Of a stretch of 64,000 nt of DNA, positions 38,920-48,257 are shown piece by piece. Under the pieces are notes generated by a model. That model ran no database searches, had not been told where the DNA came from, and saw nothing but the letters and a program-made list of their open reading frames with translations. Made by a program: the position numbers and the translations under genes. The stretch comes from Oligella urethralis DSM 7531 (GTDB lineage: Bacteria > Pseudomonadota > Gammaproteobacteria > Burkholderiales > Burkholderiaceae_B), in the NCBI RefSeq assembly GCF_000372065.1, contig NZ_AQVB01000006.1:62001-126000 (forward strand). The letters are read 5' to 3'. Position 1 is the stretch's first letter. Every line of letters starts with the position of its first letter.

Positions 38920-38980
38920 TGCGGGCAGTTGCGCTAAAAGCCATGGTTGCTCGGTAGTCTAATGCTTAAGTTTAAAATGC

Positions 38981-39024
38981 AACATGCCTCCACCAATGTA
39001 TATCGTAACCTGGGGAGGCATGTT
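38981..39024. repeat. 11-bp perfect inverted repeat between ligA and ppiC
   Basis: AACATGCCTCC (38981-38991) and GGAGGCATGTT (39014-39024) with a 22-nt loop lie between convergent genes. No T-run follows on either strand. It may act as a bidirectional transcript end or an mRNA stabiliser. Confidence 0.6.
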
Positions 39025-39066
39025 GACTACCTGACTACTACAATCAGAGCAAGGATTAGCTAGTCA

Positions 39067-39885
39067 CTACTTCTTTTTAGCTGCTTCCTCTTTTTGACCG
39101 TCATCGTTTGATTCAACCACGGTGGCCGCTTTGCGTAGCTCTTCAACATAGGCTTGTAGCTGCTGTTGTTGAATCATTTGCTTTAAGCCAGGGGTTGCTT
39201 CATCCTTGGTAGGAGGCTCTACACTACGCTCGTCTAAGACCTCAATAATGTGCCATCCGAACTGACTTTTAACGGGTTCCGCCACAATTTCTTTAGGCTT
39301 GGCTGCAACCACGGCATCGGCAAACTCAGGTACGAAGTTTTGTGCTTCAGCCCAACCTAGATCACCGCCTTCCTTGCCTGAACCATGATCAATGGAATTT
39401 TCCTTGGCAGCGGTGGCAAAATCAATTTTCTTATCCTTGATTTTTTTCAGTAATTCCTGCGCCTCTTTTTCTTCTTTGAGTAGAATGTGGCGGATATTGT
39501 ACTCTTTGGTATTTTTGCTGTCGGCAACGAGCTCATCATAGGCTTTATTAATATCTGCCTCAGAGGGATTATGATCTTCCATCCACTTGGCAATAAGGGA
39601 GTTAATCAAAATCTCCTTGCGTGAGTTTTCAATCAATAGGCGCGTTTGCTCGTCCTTGTCTAAGCCTTGTTTGACAGCCTCTTGCGATAACACCTCACCC
39701 GTAATTAATTGGTCTAAGATCAGTTTGCGGTTTTCAGGTGTATCCTCCATGCCGCGAGCGCTCATGGCTTTGATCATGGTGTCGATTTCCGCTTGCGGAA
39801 TGGGTTGACCATTTACCGTGGCGGCGTTTTGTGCATAGGCTGGAAAGGCTAAGGCGACTGCTGCCGCTAAAATAAAGCGTTTCAT
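39067..39885 (-). CDS. Periplasmic parvulin-type peptidylprolyl isomerase
   Basis: A 272-residue protein with a Sec signal peptide (FILAAAVALAFPAYAQ, cleavage near 19) and an N-terminal SurA-like helical region. The parvulin domain at about 130-225 has the NIRHILLKEEKEAQELL, HGSGKEGGDLGWA and FGWHIIEV motifs. The C-terminus is Lys-rich. It probably assists folding of envelope proteins. It follows bolA and yciB on the same strand, the order known from Bordetella-like genomes, and is convergent to ligA. Confidence 0.93.
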   Translation of the reverse strand: MKRFILAAAVALAFPAYAQNAATVNGQPIPQAEIDTMIKAMSARGMEDTPENRKLILDQLITGEVLSQEAVKQGLDKDEQTRLLIENSRKEILINSLIAKWMEDHNPSEADINKAYDELVADSKNTKEYNIRHILLKEEKEAQELLKKIKDKKIDFATAAKENSIDHGSGKEGGDLGWAEAQNFVPEFADAVVAAKPKEIVAEPVKSQFGWHIIEVLDERSVEPPTKDEATPGLKQMIQQQQLQAYVEELRKAATVVESNDDGQKEEAAKKK

Positions 39886-39933
39886 AGAACTCCTAGTGAT
39901 GGTTAAAAATAAAAATAAACTTGATTAGATGTA

Positions 39934-40224
39934 TTAATCGTTGCTGCCAACTAGCTTTAGCGCCAAGGCATGAATGGGGAAAGGCATCAGATCCTGTAGC
40001 TCAGCGTAGACTAGACGTTGGCGCTGAACCCGAGTGATGCCATCAAATTTGGCTGAGCGCATGGTCACCGTAAAGTGATTGGCACCGTCGCGGTTACCGG
40101 CATGCTGAGCATGTAGATGTGAGTCATTACTAACCTCTAACTCAATTGGCTCTAATACGGCTAAGCGCTGACGAATCATCTCGACGCGCTCCTCAGCTAA
40201 ACTCGAATGTATTTGCTCATTCAT
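39934..40224 (-). CDS. bolA: BolA family protein
   Basis: A 96-residue protein of the BolA fold (RQRLAVLEPIELEVSNDSHLHAQH, GANHFTVTMRSAKFDG, RQRLVYAELQDLMPFPIHAL), known to partner monothiol glutaredoxins and to affect cell shape under stress. ATG 40224 is preferred: GGAG lies 6 nt upstream, while the in-frame TTG at 40236 does not have this spacing. It sits between yciB and the parvulin gene on one strand. Confidence 0.94.
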   Translation of the reverse strand: MNEQIHSSLAEERVEMIRQRLAVLEPIELEVSNDSHLHAQHAGNRDGANHFTVTMRSAKFDGITRVQRQRLVYAELQDLMPFPIHALALKLVGSND

Positions 40225-40312
40225 CTCAAACTCCAAATGTATATCAATGGACAGCCCAAGGCGTCAAAAGTTCATTAACATGATAAATTAAGCTTAAAGC
40301 AGTAGGCTAGCG

Positions 40313-40858
40313 CTACTGCTCCTCGTCTCGCATATACTTGGCCAGTACTAAGGACTGCCCGATCACAAAGACAATTAATAATATGGTCAAACCAAATACT
40401 TTAAAGGTAGCCCATTGATCAATCGTAAAATAACCGGAAAAAGCCACAAATAAATTAAGTATACCCATGAGTGCAAAAAATGCCGACCAGCTATAAGCTA
40501 ATTTTGTCCATACGGGTTCGGGTAGGGTGATTTGAGTACCCATCAAGCGTTTAATTAGATTGTTATTACTGATGAGCAGCGCACCCGCAATAATCAAAGC
40601 AAAGATCCAATAAAGCACGGTGGGCTTCCACTTAATAAAATTCTCATCCTGTAAATAAATGGTTAAGCCGCCAAATAACACGATCACAATTAAATTTAGC
40701 CAATGACTGGCTTCGATCCTTTGCCGTTTAACTTTTAACCAGATAATTTGCAATACGGTCGCTGCCATTGCTACCTTGGTTGCGATATAAATATCACCGA
40801 GTTTCAGGGCGACAAAAAAGAGGATAAGTGGCAGGAAATCAAAAATAATTTTATTCAT
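40313..40858 (-). CDS. yciB: Inner-membrane septation protein YciB (IspA/IspZ family)
   Basis: A 181-residue multi-span membrane protein with about five hydrophobic segments. The family signature is FDFLPLILFFVALKLGDIY at the N-terminus and KPTVLYWIFALI in the middle. It is linked to septation and envelope integrity. It is the first gene of a yciB-bolA-ppiC run. The start is ATG 40858. Confidence 0.93.
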   Translation of the reverse strand: MNKIIFDFLPLILFFVALKLGDIYIATKVAMAATVLQIIWLKVKRQRIEASHWLNLIVIVLFGGLTIYLQDENFIKWKPTVLYWIFALIIAGALLISNNNLIKRLMGTQITLPEPVWTKLAYSWSAFFALMGILNLFVAFSGYFTIDQWATFKVFGLTILLIVFVIGQSLVLAKYMRDEEQ

Positions 40859-41032
40859 AAGGGCGATGGCTAATTTTTGTTAAGCCTCATAGTGTATCAG
40901 ACTGCGCTGCTCATAACGCTAGCTACGGCTGAGTTTTAGCTTGATTTTTACAATAAGTCTTGGCAACGAGGTGTTAAATGCTACTTTCTTTGCAAATAGC
41001 CTTCGGGCTTTTATTATGGAGCAAAGGCTTTC

Positions 41033-41057
41033 TGTTAAACTTAACACTTTATTAACA
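41033..41057. promoter_or_regulatory. TTAACA repeats upstream of the Liv binding-protein gene
   Basis: TGTTAA (41033-41038) and TTAACA (41041-41046) form a palindrome, and TTAACA recurs at 41052-41057, one helical turn away. A hairpin AGCC-TTCG-GGCT (40998-41009) followed by TTTTATT lies just upstream. The set could be an operator plus a weak leader terminator; no regulator is named by the sequence. Confidence 0.35.
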
Positions 41058-41083
41058 AAAACCAAGCATTAAACGGAGTATAC

Positions 41084-42253
41084 ATGGGGACTTTTAAACT
41101 CAGCAAACCCGCTCTACTGGTGGCGTCATTATTAGCTGCCGGCTCAGTGATGGCGCAAACGGTCAATATCGGGGTGTCAGTGTCGGCTACTGGCCCAGCA
41201 GCTTCTCTCGGTATTCATGAGCGCAATACAGTTGAACTTCTACCGACTAAGGTGGGTGAGGTGGAGCTCCGCTACTTCGTATTAGATGATGCGACCGACA
41301 CTTCTCAAGCCGTGCGTAATATGCGTAAGTTGATTAGTGAGCAAAATGTCGATGTGATGGTGGGTAGCACTGTTACACCTGGCTCACTTGGGATGGTAGA
41401 CGTTGGTGCTGAGATGAAGGTGCCCGTGATCAGTTTAGCGGGTAATGCCGTGGTGGTTGAGCCGCAAGAGGGCGCCAAGATTTGGGCCTTTAAAACCCCA
41501 CAAAATGACGCTTTAATGGCCGCTGCAATTCGTAAAAATATGGAAAAACGCGGTGTTAAGACAGTCGGCTACATTGGCTTTGCGGACGCCTATGGCACCG
41601 GTTGGTTAGCCGAATTGGAGCGTGCTTTAGAGGGCTCCGAGATTAAGGTTGTGGCCAAAGAGAGCTTTGCGCGTAATGATACCAGCGTCACCGGTCAGGT
41701 GATGAAGCTGATCTCAGCAAAACCAGATGCGATTTTAGTTGGTACCGCAGGTACGCCAGGCGCTTTACCACAGCGTGAATTAATTCAGCGTGGCTATAAG
41801 GGAATAACTTATCATACCCATGGCTCGGCAAATGGCGACTTTTTACGTGTGTGTGCTAAGGCATGTGAGGGCGTGGTATTACCGGTTGGACCGGTGGTGG
41901 TGGCTGAGCAGTTAGACGACTCACACCCCTCTAAAGCCGGTGGTGTAGAATACGCCAAGCTCTATAATGCTAAATTTGGTGAAAATTCCATGAATAGCTT
42001 TGGTGCGCATATGTGGGATGCCTCGATTTTGATTAATTCTGCCATTCCTCAAGCCATAAATACTGGTGCCAAGCCTGGTACTGAGGAGTTTCGTGCTGCC
42101 CTACGTGATGCCTTAGAAAATCACCAAGAGGTCATCGGTGTGCATGGCGTGTATAACACCTCTAAAGAGGATCATACCGGTCTTGACGAGCGTGCTCGTG
42201 TCTTGGTCAAAGTTCAGGATGGTAAGTGGGTATATGATCCTGATTTAGAGTAA
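41084..42253 (+). CDS. Periplasmic substrate-binding protein of a Liv-type ABC transporter
   Basis: A 389-residue protein with a signal peptide ending VMAQT (about 24-26) and a type I periplasmic binding fold (VNIGVSVSATGPAASLG, FKTPQNDALMAAAI, VGTAGTPGALPQRELI). It feeds the permeases encoded downstream. The ligand may be a branched-chain amino acid or another amide or acid; the sequence alone does not decide. The CGGAG ribosome-binding site precedes ATG 41084. A hairpin at 42275-42296 after the gene probably allows excess binding protein over permease. Confidence 0.92.
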   Translation: MGTFKLSKPALLVASLLAAGSVMAQTVNIGVSVSATGPAASLGIHERNTVELLPTKVGEVELRYFVLDDATDTSQAVRNMRKLISEQNVDVMVGSTVTPGSLGMVDVGAEMKVPVISLAGNAVVVEPQEGAKIWAFKTPQNDALMAAAIRKNMEKRGVKTVGYIGFADAYGTGWLAELERALEGSEIKVVAKESFARNDTSVTGQVMKLISAKPDAILVGTAGTPGALPQRELIQRGYKGITYHTHGSANGDFLRVCAKACEGVVLPVGPVVVAEQLDDSHPSKAGGVEYAKLYNAKFGENSMNSFGAHMWDASILINSAIPQAINTGAKPGTEEFRAALRDALENHQEVIGVHGVYNTSKEDHTGLDERARVLVKVQDGKWVYDPDLE

Positions 42254-42274
42254 ATGAGACCTTAAATGTGATTG

Positions 42275-42296
42275 GCCGGACTGCATGTGGTCCGGC
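42275..42296 (+). other. Intercistronic hairpin after the binding-protein gene
   Basis: GCCGGAC (42275-42281) pairs with GTCCGGC (42290-42296). There is no T-run, so it is likely an mRNA-stabilising or processing hairpin between the binding-protein and permease genes. Confidence 0.6.
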
Positions 42297-42437
42297 ACAT
42301 TCACAAGTGTTTGCTTGAATTGTTACTCATCAACGTCTTAAAAAAACTTTTCAAGTATAGATATTATCGAGCTCCGAAGCGGAGTTGATTTAAGTTTACC
42401 GCTTTGATAAGCAGCAACTGTTAGACTAAGTACAACT

Positions 42438-43484
42438 ATGAATTGGGAAATCGCCAAAATCCTGATGCAGGATGGTTTGGTAACCGGGGTCATCTACGCC
42501 CTGATGGCTGTGGCCTTGGTACTCGTGTTTGCCGTGACACGAATTATTTTTATTGCTCAAGGTGAGTTTGTTTCTTTTGGTGCCTTGACTTTTGCCATTA
42601 TGGTGAATGGTCAAACGCCTGCCACTATCTGGCTCTTGCCAGTATTCGGTACACTGATTTTCTTGATGGAGCTGTATCGCTTTTTAATCAAGCGTGCCTG
42701 TTCAGCGCTGCAGCTTTTAAAAGCAGCCTTGCTTTATCTATTATTACCCTTTGCCTTGGCTTTGTTAGTGCCACCTATTTTAGCGACGCAACCCTCCATC
42801 TGGTTAAAGGCCTTATTGACACTGTTGTTGATTGTGCCGCTTGGCCCCATGGTTTATCGTTTAGTGTTTAAACCGGTATCAGAGGCACCAGGATTACTGT
42901 TGCTAATTATTTCCATTGCCTTGCACTTTGCTTTTGTGGGCTTGGGCTTGGTCTTTTTTGGCGCTGAGGGTTGGCGTGTCTCTGAGCCGTTTTTCGACGG
43001 CACAGTCGAGTTTTTTGGTCTGTCGTGGAGCTATCAAAGTCTGTTTGTGATTGCCATGACCGTGTTTATTATTATTGCCTTGTATATCTTCTTTGAAAAA
43101 ACCATCTATGGTAAGGCCTTACGCGCGACGGCAGTGAATCGTAAAGGGGCGCGTTTGATGGGTATCAGTACTGGCTTAGCTGGTTATATCAGCTTTTGGA
43201 TTACGGCGCTAATTGGTGTGGTGTCTGGTATTTTATTGGTCTCATTTATTACGATTACCTATGAAACCGGTTTTATGATTGGTCTAAAAGGCTTTGTTGG
43301 TGCCATTATCGGTGGTTTAGTGAGCTATCCAATTGCGGCGGTGGCGGCCGTTGCGGTGGGCGTGATTGAGGCCTTTAGTACCTTCTGGGCAAGTGACTAT
43401 AAAGAAGTGATTGTGTTCACCCTGATTTTACCCGTGTTGTTAATTCGTTCATTAACCATTCAAAAGCATGATGAGGAGGAATAA
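42438..43484 (+). CDS. LivH-type ABC transporter permease
   Basis: A 348-residue membrane permease with about eight hydrophobic segments. The N-terminal [20 protein letters not shown] and the [19 protein letters not shown] loop, which contacts the ATPase, are typical of the LivH family. It is longer than the usual 290-300 residues owing to an extra hydrophobic/basic segment at about 70-135. Its stop lies 1 nt before the next chosen start, with the strong AGGAGGA of that gene inside its end. Confidence 0.92.
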   Translation: MNWEIAKILMQDGLVTGVIYALMAVALVLVFAVTRIIFIAQGEFVSFGALTFAIMVNGQTPATIWLLPVFGTLIFLMELYRFLIKRACSALQLLKAALLYLLLPFALALLVPPILATQPSIWLKALLTLLLIVPLGPMVYRLVFKPVSEAPGLLLLIISIALHFAFVGLGLVFFGAEGWRVSEPFFDGTVEFFGLSWSYQSLFVIAMTVFIIIALYIFFEKTIYGKALRATAVNRKGARLMGISTGLAGYISFWITALIGVVSGILLVSFITITYETGFMIGLKGFVGAIIGGLVSYPIAAVAAVAVGVIEAFSTFWASDYKEVIVFTLILPVLLIRSLTIQKHDEEE

Positions 43485-43485
43485 G

Positions 43486-45375
43486 ATGGAGCAATTAAAA
43501 CCTTCTCATAAAAACACTAAGCTACGCAGGTTTAATCCTTTGGTGTTGCTGTTTATTCTGTTTTTACTGATCTTGCCACAGTTATCGTTTGTGCCGGAGT
43601 TCTGGATTAATCAGATGAACAGTATCGGGATTTCGGCTTTGGTGGTCTTTGGTTTAGTGATTTTGACTGGGTCCGCTGGCATGACTTCTTTTGGTCAAGC
43701 CGCTTTTGTCGGTATGGGTGCCTATGCCACGGCGTATATGACGGTGAGCCTGGGCTATTCACCCTTTTTAGGATTGGCGGTTGGCCTTCTAATCACGGGT
43801 GTGGTGGCATGGATGTTAGGGCAATTGACGCTGCGTTTATCGGGTCATTTTTTACCTTTAAGTACGATTGCACTGTGCCTGGTATTTTATTATTTATTTG
43901 GTAATATGAGCTTTTTGGGGCGTCATGACGGTTTGCCAGGCGTGCCACCAATTCATATTTTCGGTATTTCACTGCAACCGGCAAGGAATAATTTTTATTT
44001 GATTTGGTTCTGTGTCTTAGTGGCTTTGTGGCTCAGTCAGAATCTTTTAAACTCACGTACTGGTCGCGCCATCCGCGCCTTAAATCGCGGTGAGTTAATG
44101 GCTCGTTCCTTTGGTGTTAAAACCCATCATTACAAGATGCTGGCTTTTGTCTATGCTGCGCTCTTAGCTGGCTTGGCCGGTTGGCTATATGCCCACGAGC
44201 AGCGGGCGGTGAGTCCCAGCACTTTTGGTCTGAACTACGGTATTGAATATTTGTTTATGGCCATTATCGGTGGATTTGGTAGTTTATGGGGCGCTATTTT
44301 TGGTGCCGCCATGATCTTGATTCTGCGCGATCAAATTCAAAATATTGCGCCTAAAGTCATTGGTAGTAATATCAATGTCGAGATGGTGTTTTTTGGCGTG
44401 ATGATGGTGCTCATCCTGCAATACGCCCGTAATGGTCTAATTCCTTTGTTAGTGCAGTGGTTTAGACGAATCAAGGATGCACGTCAGACGGAGACGCAGG
44501 CAGAGGGTGGCAGTACACGTTTAGCCTATGGGGTTGAGCGCTTACGCTTAGAAAAGCCAGTTACCCCTTTAGCACCACGCCCAGAGAAGCAATCTCAGCC
44601 GCTTGCTATGGAGCAAGCGATCTTGCAGGTGCGCGATATTCGTAAGGAATTTGGCGGGCTAGTTGCGGTTAATAACATCAGTTTTGATATTAAAGCTGGT
44701 GAAATTATGGGCTTAATTGGTCCAAATGGTGCTGGTAAAAGCACCACGTTTAATTTACTCACTGGGGTCTTAACCTTGACTTCCGGTCAGGTCTTGTTCA
44801 AAGGTCAGGATATATCCAATTGGCCGGCGCACCGTATTGCCGAGTTAGGGGTGGCGAGAACGTTCCAACATGTGCAGTTATTGCCCGATATCAGTGTGAT
44901 AGAAAACGTTGCCCTCGGTGCTCACTTACGTGCCAGTAGCGGTGCGATTCGTGGGGCCTTGCACTTAGAAAGTGAATCCGAGCATCAGCTATTGGATGAG
45001 GCGATGAAGCAATTACGTCGTGTCGGGCTAGAGGACTACGCCTTATTGCCCGTGGGGGGCTTGTCACTAGGGCAGCAGCGTATCGTGGAAATTGCGCGCG
45101 CACTCTGTCTGGATCCAAGTTTATTATTATTGGACGAGCCAGCAGCGGGCTTACGCTATAAGGAAAAAGAGGAATTAGCGACGGTCTTATGTGCTTTGCG
45201 TGATCAAGGGATGAGCATTTTATTAGTTGAACATGATATGGATTTTGTAATGCGTTTAACTAACCATCTAGTGGTGATGGATTTCGGTACTCAAATTGCC
45301 GAAGGGACACCGGCACAGGTGCAAACGAATCCAGCCGTCTTAGAAGCCTATTTAGGAGGCGTGGCAGATGAGTAA
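43486..45375 (+). CDS. LivM permease - LivG ATPase fusion
   Basis: A 629-residue fusion. Residues 1 to about 330 form the LivM permease (GSAGMTSFGQAAFVGMGAYA, GRAIRALNRGELMARSFGVK). A linker of about 50 residues is followed by the LivG ATPase with Walker A GPNGAGKST, signature GGLSLGQQR, Walker B LLLLDEPAAGL and the family's C-terminal LEAYLGG. ATG 43486 is preferred because AGGAGGA ends 5 nt upstream (43474-43480); the in-frame ATGs at 43468 and 43471 precede that site. Fusion fixes permease and ATPase at one to one. The livF start overlaps its stop. Confidence 0.94.
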   Translation: MEQLKPSHKNTKLRRFNPLVLLFILFLLILPQLSFVPEFWINQMNSIGISALVVFGLVILTGSAGMTSFGQAAFVGMGAYATAYMTVSLGYSPFLGLAVGLLITGVVAWMLGQLTLRLSGHFLPLSTIALCLVFYYLFGNMSFLGRHDGLPGVPPIHIFGISLQPARNNFYLIWFCVLVALWLSQNLLNSRTGRAIRALNRGELMARSFGVKTHHYKMLAFVYAALLAGLAGWLYAHEQRAVSPSTFGLNYGIEYLFMAIIGGFGSLWGAIFGAAMILILRDQIQNIAPKVIGSNINVEMVFFGVMMVLILQYARNGLIPLLVQWFRRIKDARQTETQAEGGSTRLAYGVERLRLEKPVTPLAPRPEKQSQPLAMEQAILQVRDIRKEFGGLVAVNNISFDIKAGEIMGLIGPNGAGKSTTFNLLTGVLTLTSGQVLFKGQDISNWPAHRIAELGVARTFQHVQLLPDISVIENVALGAHLRASSGAIRGALHLESESEHQLLDEAMKQLRRVGLEDYALLPVGGLSLGQQRIVEIARALCLDPSLLLLDEPAAGLRYKEKEELATVLCALRDQGMSILLVEHDMDFVMRLTNHLVVMDFGTQIAEGTPAQVQTNPAVLEAYLGGVADE

Positions 45376-46132
45376 TTCCTCAGAATTATTATTAGATGCG
45401 CAGAATATCTCCGTTTACTATGGGCAGGTGCAGGCGGTTGAAGAGGTCAGTCTAAAAATGCACCCTAGTCAAATTGTTACCGTGATCGGGGTCAATGGTG
45501 CTGGTAAAACCAGTTTGATGAATGCCCTGATGGGTAATTTACCAACGAATGCGCGCAGTACCGGCGTGGTTAATTATTTGGGAGAAAATATCTCAGTGCT
45601 AGAGGTTGAGCGACGGGTCGGGCGTGGCCTCAGTTTGGTACCAGAAACACGCGAGCTATTTAGCTCCATGACGGTTGAGGATAATCTCATCTTAGGTGCC
45701 TTTAGATTCCGCTCGGACAAGGATGGTGAGCGTCAATACAAGCTCAAGGACATTTATGAGCTCTTCCCACGCTTAAAAGAGCGGCGTAAGCAATACGCCG
45801 GTACCTTATCTGGCGGTGAGCGACAAATGTTGGCCTTAGGGCGTGCCTTAATGACCAATCCTAGCTTATTGTTGCTGGATGAACCGAGCTTAGGCCTGGC
45901 ACCCCTGATTGTGCGGGAAATTTTCCAGATGATTCAATATCTCAGAGAGCAGGGCACCTCCATTTTGCTGGTTGAGCAAAATGCGCGTGCCGCCTTGCAA
46001 ATTGCGGATTACGCCTATGTATTGGAAATGGGGCGTTTAAGCCTCAGTGGACCGGCATCTGAGTTGCTACATCACCCTGGTGTGATCGAAAGCTATTTAG
46101 GCTTAGGTAGCAGCCAAAAAGCAGCAAATTAA
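45368..46132 (+). CDS. LivF-type ABC transporter ATPase
   Basis: A 254-residue ATPase that pairs with the LivG domain of the preceding fusion. Walker A GVNGAGKTS, the signature LSGGERQMLALGRAL, Walker B LLLLDEPSLGL and the C-terminal VIESYLG are present. The start ATG 45368 overlaps the previous stop by 8 nt, and AGGAGG lies at 45354-45359. It is the last gene of the operon, followed by an intrinsic terminator. Confidence 0.95.
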   Translation: MSNSSELLLDAQNISVYYGQVQAVEEVSLKMHPSQIVTVIGVNGAGKTSLMNALMGNLPTNARSTGVVNYLGENISVLEVERRVGRGLSLVPETRELFSSMTVEDNLILGAFRFRSDKDGERQYKLKDIYELFPRLKERRKQYAGTLSGGERQMLALGRALMTNPSLLLLDEPSLGLAPLIVREIFQMIQYLREQGTSILLVEQNARAALQIADYAYVLEMGRLSLSGPASELLHHPGVIESYLGLGSSQKAAN

Positions 46133-46138
46133 AGTTAG

Positions 46139-46172
46139 CCTCGTTTATTCATTGATAGACGGGGTTTTATTT
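46139..46172 (+). terminator. Intrinsic terminator of the Liv-type operon
   Basis: CCTCGTTTAT (46139-46148) pairs with ATAGACGGGG (46155-46164), with two G-T wobbles and a 6-nt loop, followed by TTTTATTT. Confidence 0.85.
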
Positions 46173-46191
46173 GCCTGTTGAGCACTCACCC

Positions 46192-47103
46192 TCATTGATT
46201 CTGCTGTTGCCAAGCCACCGTGGCGGGTTTTCTAGCGAGCTCAAAAAAGGCCTTGATATAATCCAAGACGGTATCGCTCTCACGCGTACCTAAATGGATC
46301 TGTTTGGGAATGCCATGCTCCCCTAAACGAATGGCTTTGATTGGTAGCTTTTCTGCATATTCTTCTACTAACCATTTAGGTAGGGCCGTGACCCCACGCT
46401 CGCTAGCAACCATTTGCAGCATAATATCGGTGGTTTCAATCGTACGATGGCGTCTGGGAGCAACGCCTGCAGGGATTAAAAACTGTTTAAAAATATCTAA
46501 GCGCTCAATGTCCACCGGATAGCTAATCAAGGTTTCAGCGATTAACTGTTGAGGCTCAATAAAGTCGTGCTTGGCGAGTGGGTGATCTTTAGCCACGACC
46601 AATACCTGCTCATAATCAAACACCGGCTCAAACTGTAGCCCGGGTCGATACAGCGGATCGGGGGTGACCAGTAAATCAATTTCATAATTAAAGAGACCGG
46701 CGATACCACCAAATTGAAACTTCTGCTTTACGTCCAGATCAACATTTGGCCACGCCTTAAGGTAGGGTGAAACGATTTTAAGGAGCCATTGGTAGCAGGG
46801 GTGACATTCCATGCCAATGCGTAGCGAGCCGCGCTTGCCGTGGGCAAATTGCTGCAACCTCTCTTCGGCTAGTTCCAGTTGGGGTAATACACGATTTGCG
46901 ACCGCTAATAAATGCTGACCTGCTTGGGTTAATTGCAAGTTACGGCCCTCGCGGCGCCAAATTTCAGTACCTAGTAATTGCTCCAGCTTTTTCATGCTGT
47001 GACTTAAGGCGGATTGAGTCACATGCAGCACTTCCGCTGCGGCGGTCAGTGAACCTTGTGCCTCAACTTGCTGCACAATGGCTAGATGAATACGTTCGAT
47101 CAT
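46192..47103 (-). CDS. LysR-family regulator, MetR-like
   Basis: A 303-residue transcription factor with an N-terminal helix-turn-helix (GSLTAAAEVLHVTQSALSHSMKKLE) and a LysR ligand domain. The MECHPCYQWLL and WPNVDLDVKQKFQFGG segments are like those of MetR, which responds to homocysteine and controls methionine synthesis. It is divergently transcribed from a methionine synthase pair, separated by about 136 bp, which strongly suggests that it regulates them. The start is ATG 47103. Confidence 0.88.
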   Translation of the reverse strand: MIERIHLAIVQQVEAQGSLTAAAEVLHVTQSALSHSMKKLEQLLGTEIWRREGRNLQLTQAGQHLLAVANRVLPQLELAEERLQQFAHGKRGSLRIGMECHPCYQWLLKIVSPYLKAWPNVDLDVKQKFQFGGIAGLFNYEIDLLVTPDPLYRPGLQFEPVFDYEQVLVVAKDHPLAKHDFIEPQQLIAETLISYPVDIERLDIFKQFLIPAGVAPRRHRTIETTDIMLQMVASERGVTALPKWLVEEYAEKLPIKAIRLGEHGIPKQIHLGTRESDTVLDYIKAFFELARKPATVAWQQQNQ

Positions 47104-47176
47104 TTGCTATGAGTAAAATTCATGGATGTATAAGAATATACCATTTTACTTCATGTGATGTCGTGGCTACAATAAC

Positions 47177-47184
47177 TTCATGAA
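47177..47184. promoter_or_regulatory. Possible MetR-type half sites between metR-like and mesX genes
   Basis: TTCATGAA is a perfect palindrome at 47177-47184. GTAAAAT (47113-47119) and ATTTTAC (47143-47149) form a further inverted repeat. MetR sites are of the TGAA-N5-TTCA kind, so the match is only partial. Confidence 0.35.
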
Positions 47185-47239
47185 AAATCGCCATAGCATT
47201 TTGGTGATACAAACATATTTGATTTAGGATTTGATAGCA

Positions 47240-48217
47240 ATGAGTAAAGAATTTGAGTTTCACATTCATCGTATCCGCTTTGATGAAAATTATTTACCCT
47301 CCAGCGAGACGCGACTAACCACGAACTTTGCTAATTTAGCCAGAGGCGAGCACCGTCAACAGAATTTACGTAATGCCATTGAGATGATTAATCGTCGTTT
47401 TAATAGTTTGGCAGATTGGGATAATCCGCAGGGCGATCGTTATTCGCTTGAGTTAGATATTATTTCAGCGGAAGTGGATATTGAAGGTGATGGTAAGGTG
47501 TTCCCATTGATTGAGGTCTTAGCAACCACCGTGGTTGATCATCAGACGAATCAACGCATACCGGGCATTGTGGGTAATAACTTCTCTTCTTATGTGCGAG
47601 ATTATGATTTTAGTGTGCTCTTACCCGAACATAACAAAAATAAAGAGGGCTTTAGTGTGCCTGACGCTTATGGTGAGTTACACGGTAATTTATTTAAGGC
47701 TTTTTTAAACTCCAAAGCTTATAAAGACAATTTTAAAAAGCAGCCGGTGATCTGTTTGAGCGTGGCTAATACCAGGACCTATCGTCGCACGGATAATGTG
47801 CACCCCATCCTTGGGGTAGAGTACTTGCAAGATGAGTTTTCCTTAACCGATCAGTACTTTGCCAAAATGGGTTTAACCGTACGTTACTTTATGCCTAAGG
47901 GCAGCGTGGCGCCATTTGCCTTTTATTTTTCAGGGGATTTGTTGAGTGATTATTCAAATCTAGAGTTGATTAGTACTATCAGTACGATGGAAACTTTCCA
48001 AAAAATTTACCGTCCCGAGATTTATAACGCAAATGCGGTGGCGACGAAGATCTATCAACCTAGCTTGACCAATGATAATTACTCCCTTACCCAAGTGGTA
48101 TATGATCGCGTTGAACGTACGCAATTAGCGATTCAACAAGGTAAGTTTACCGAAGAGTACTTTATCAAACCATATCAAGAGACCTTGTCGCAGTGGACGG
48201 CTGAATACGCTGTTTAA
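47240..48217 (+). CDS. mesX: MesX-type DUF1852 protein
   Basis: A 325-residue protein of the DUF1852 family (MSKEFEFHIHRIRFDENY, NLRNAIEMINRRFNSLADWDN). The family occurs next to short MetE-like proteins and has been described as MesX, needed by the folate-independent methionine synthase MesD. The start is ATG 47240 with AGGA about 10 nt upstream; TTG 47231 is in frame but poor. It lies 40 nt before mesD and divergent from the MetR-like gene. The biochemical role of MesX itself is not settled as far as I know. Confidence 0.82.
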   Translation: MSKEFEFHIHRIRFDENYLPSSETRLTTNFANLARGEHRQQNLRNAIEMINRRFNSLADWDNPQGDRYSLELDIISAEVDIEGDGKVFPLIEVLATTVVDHQTNQRIPGIVGNNFSSYVRDYDFSVLLPEHNKNKEGFSVPDAYGELHGNLFKAFLNSKAYKDNFKKQPVICLSVANTRTYRRTDNVHPILGVEYLQDEFSLTDQYFAKMGLTVRYFMPKGSVAPFAFYFSGDLLSDYSNLELISTISTMETFQKIYRPEIYNANAVATKIYQPSLTNDNYSLTQVVYDRVERTQLAIQQGKFTEEYFIKPYQETLSQWTAEYAV

Positions 48218-48257
48218 TGATCATTGAATAAAATTAGTAGAATTTAGGTTGTTTATT

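Noticed and set aside
47104-47239. SAM or SAH riboswitch upstream of the methionine synthase pair
   Set aside because: The 136-bp gap lacks the long paired elements of these riboswitches; only short inverted repeats are seen.
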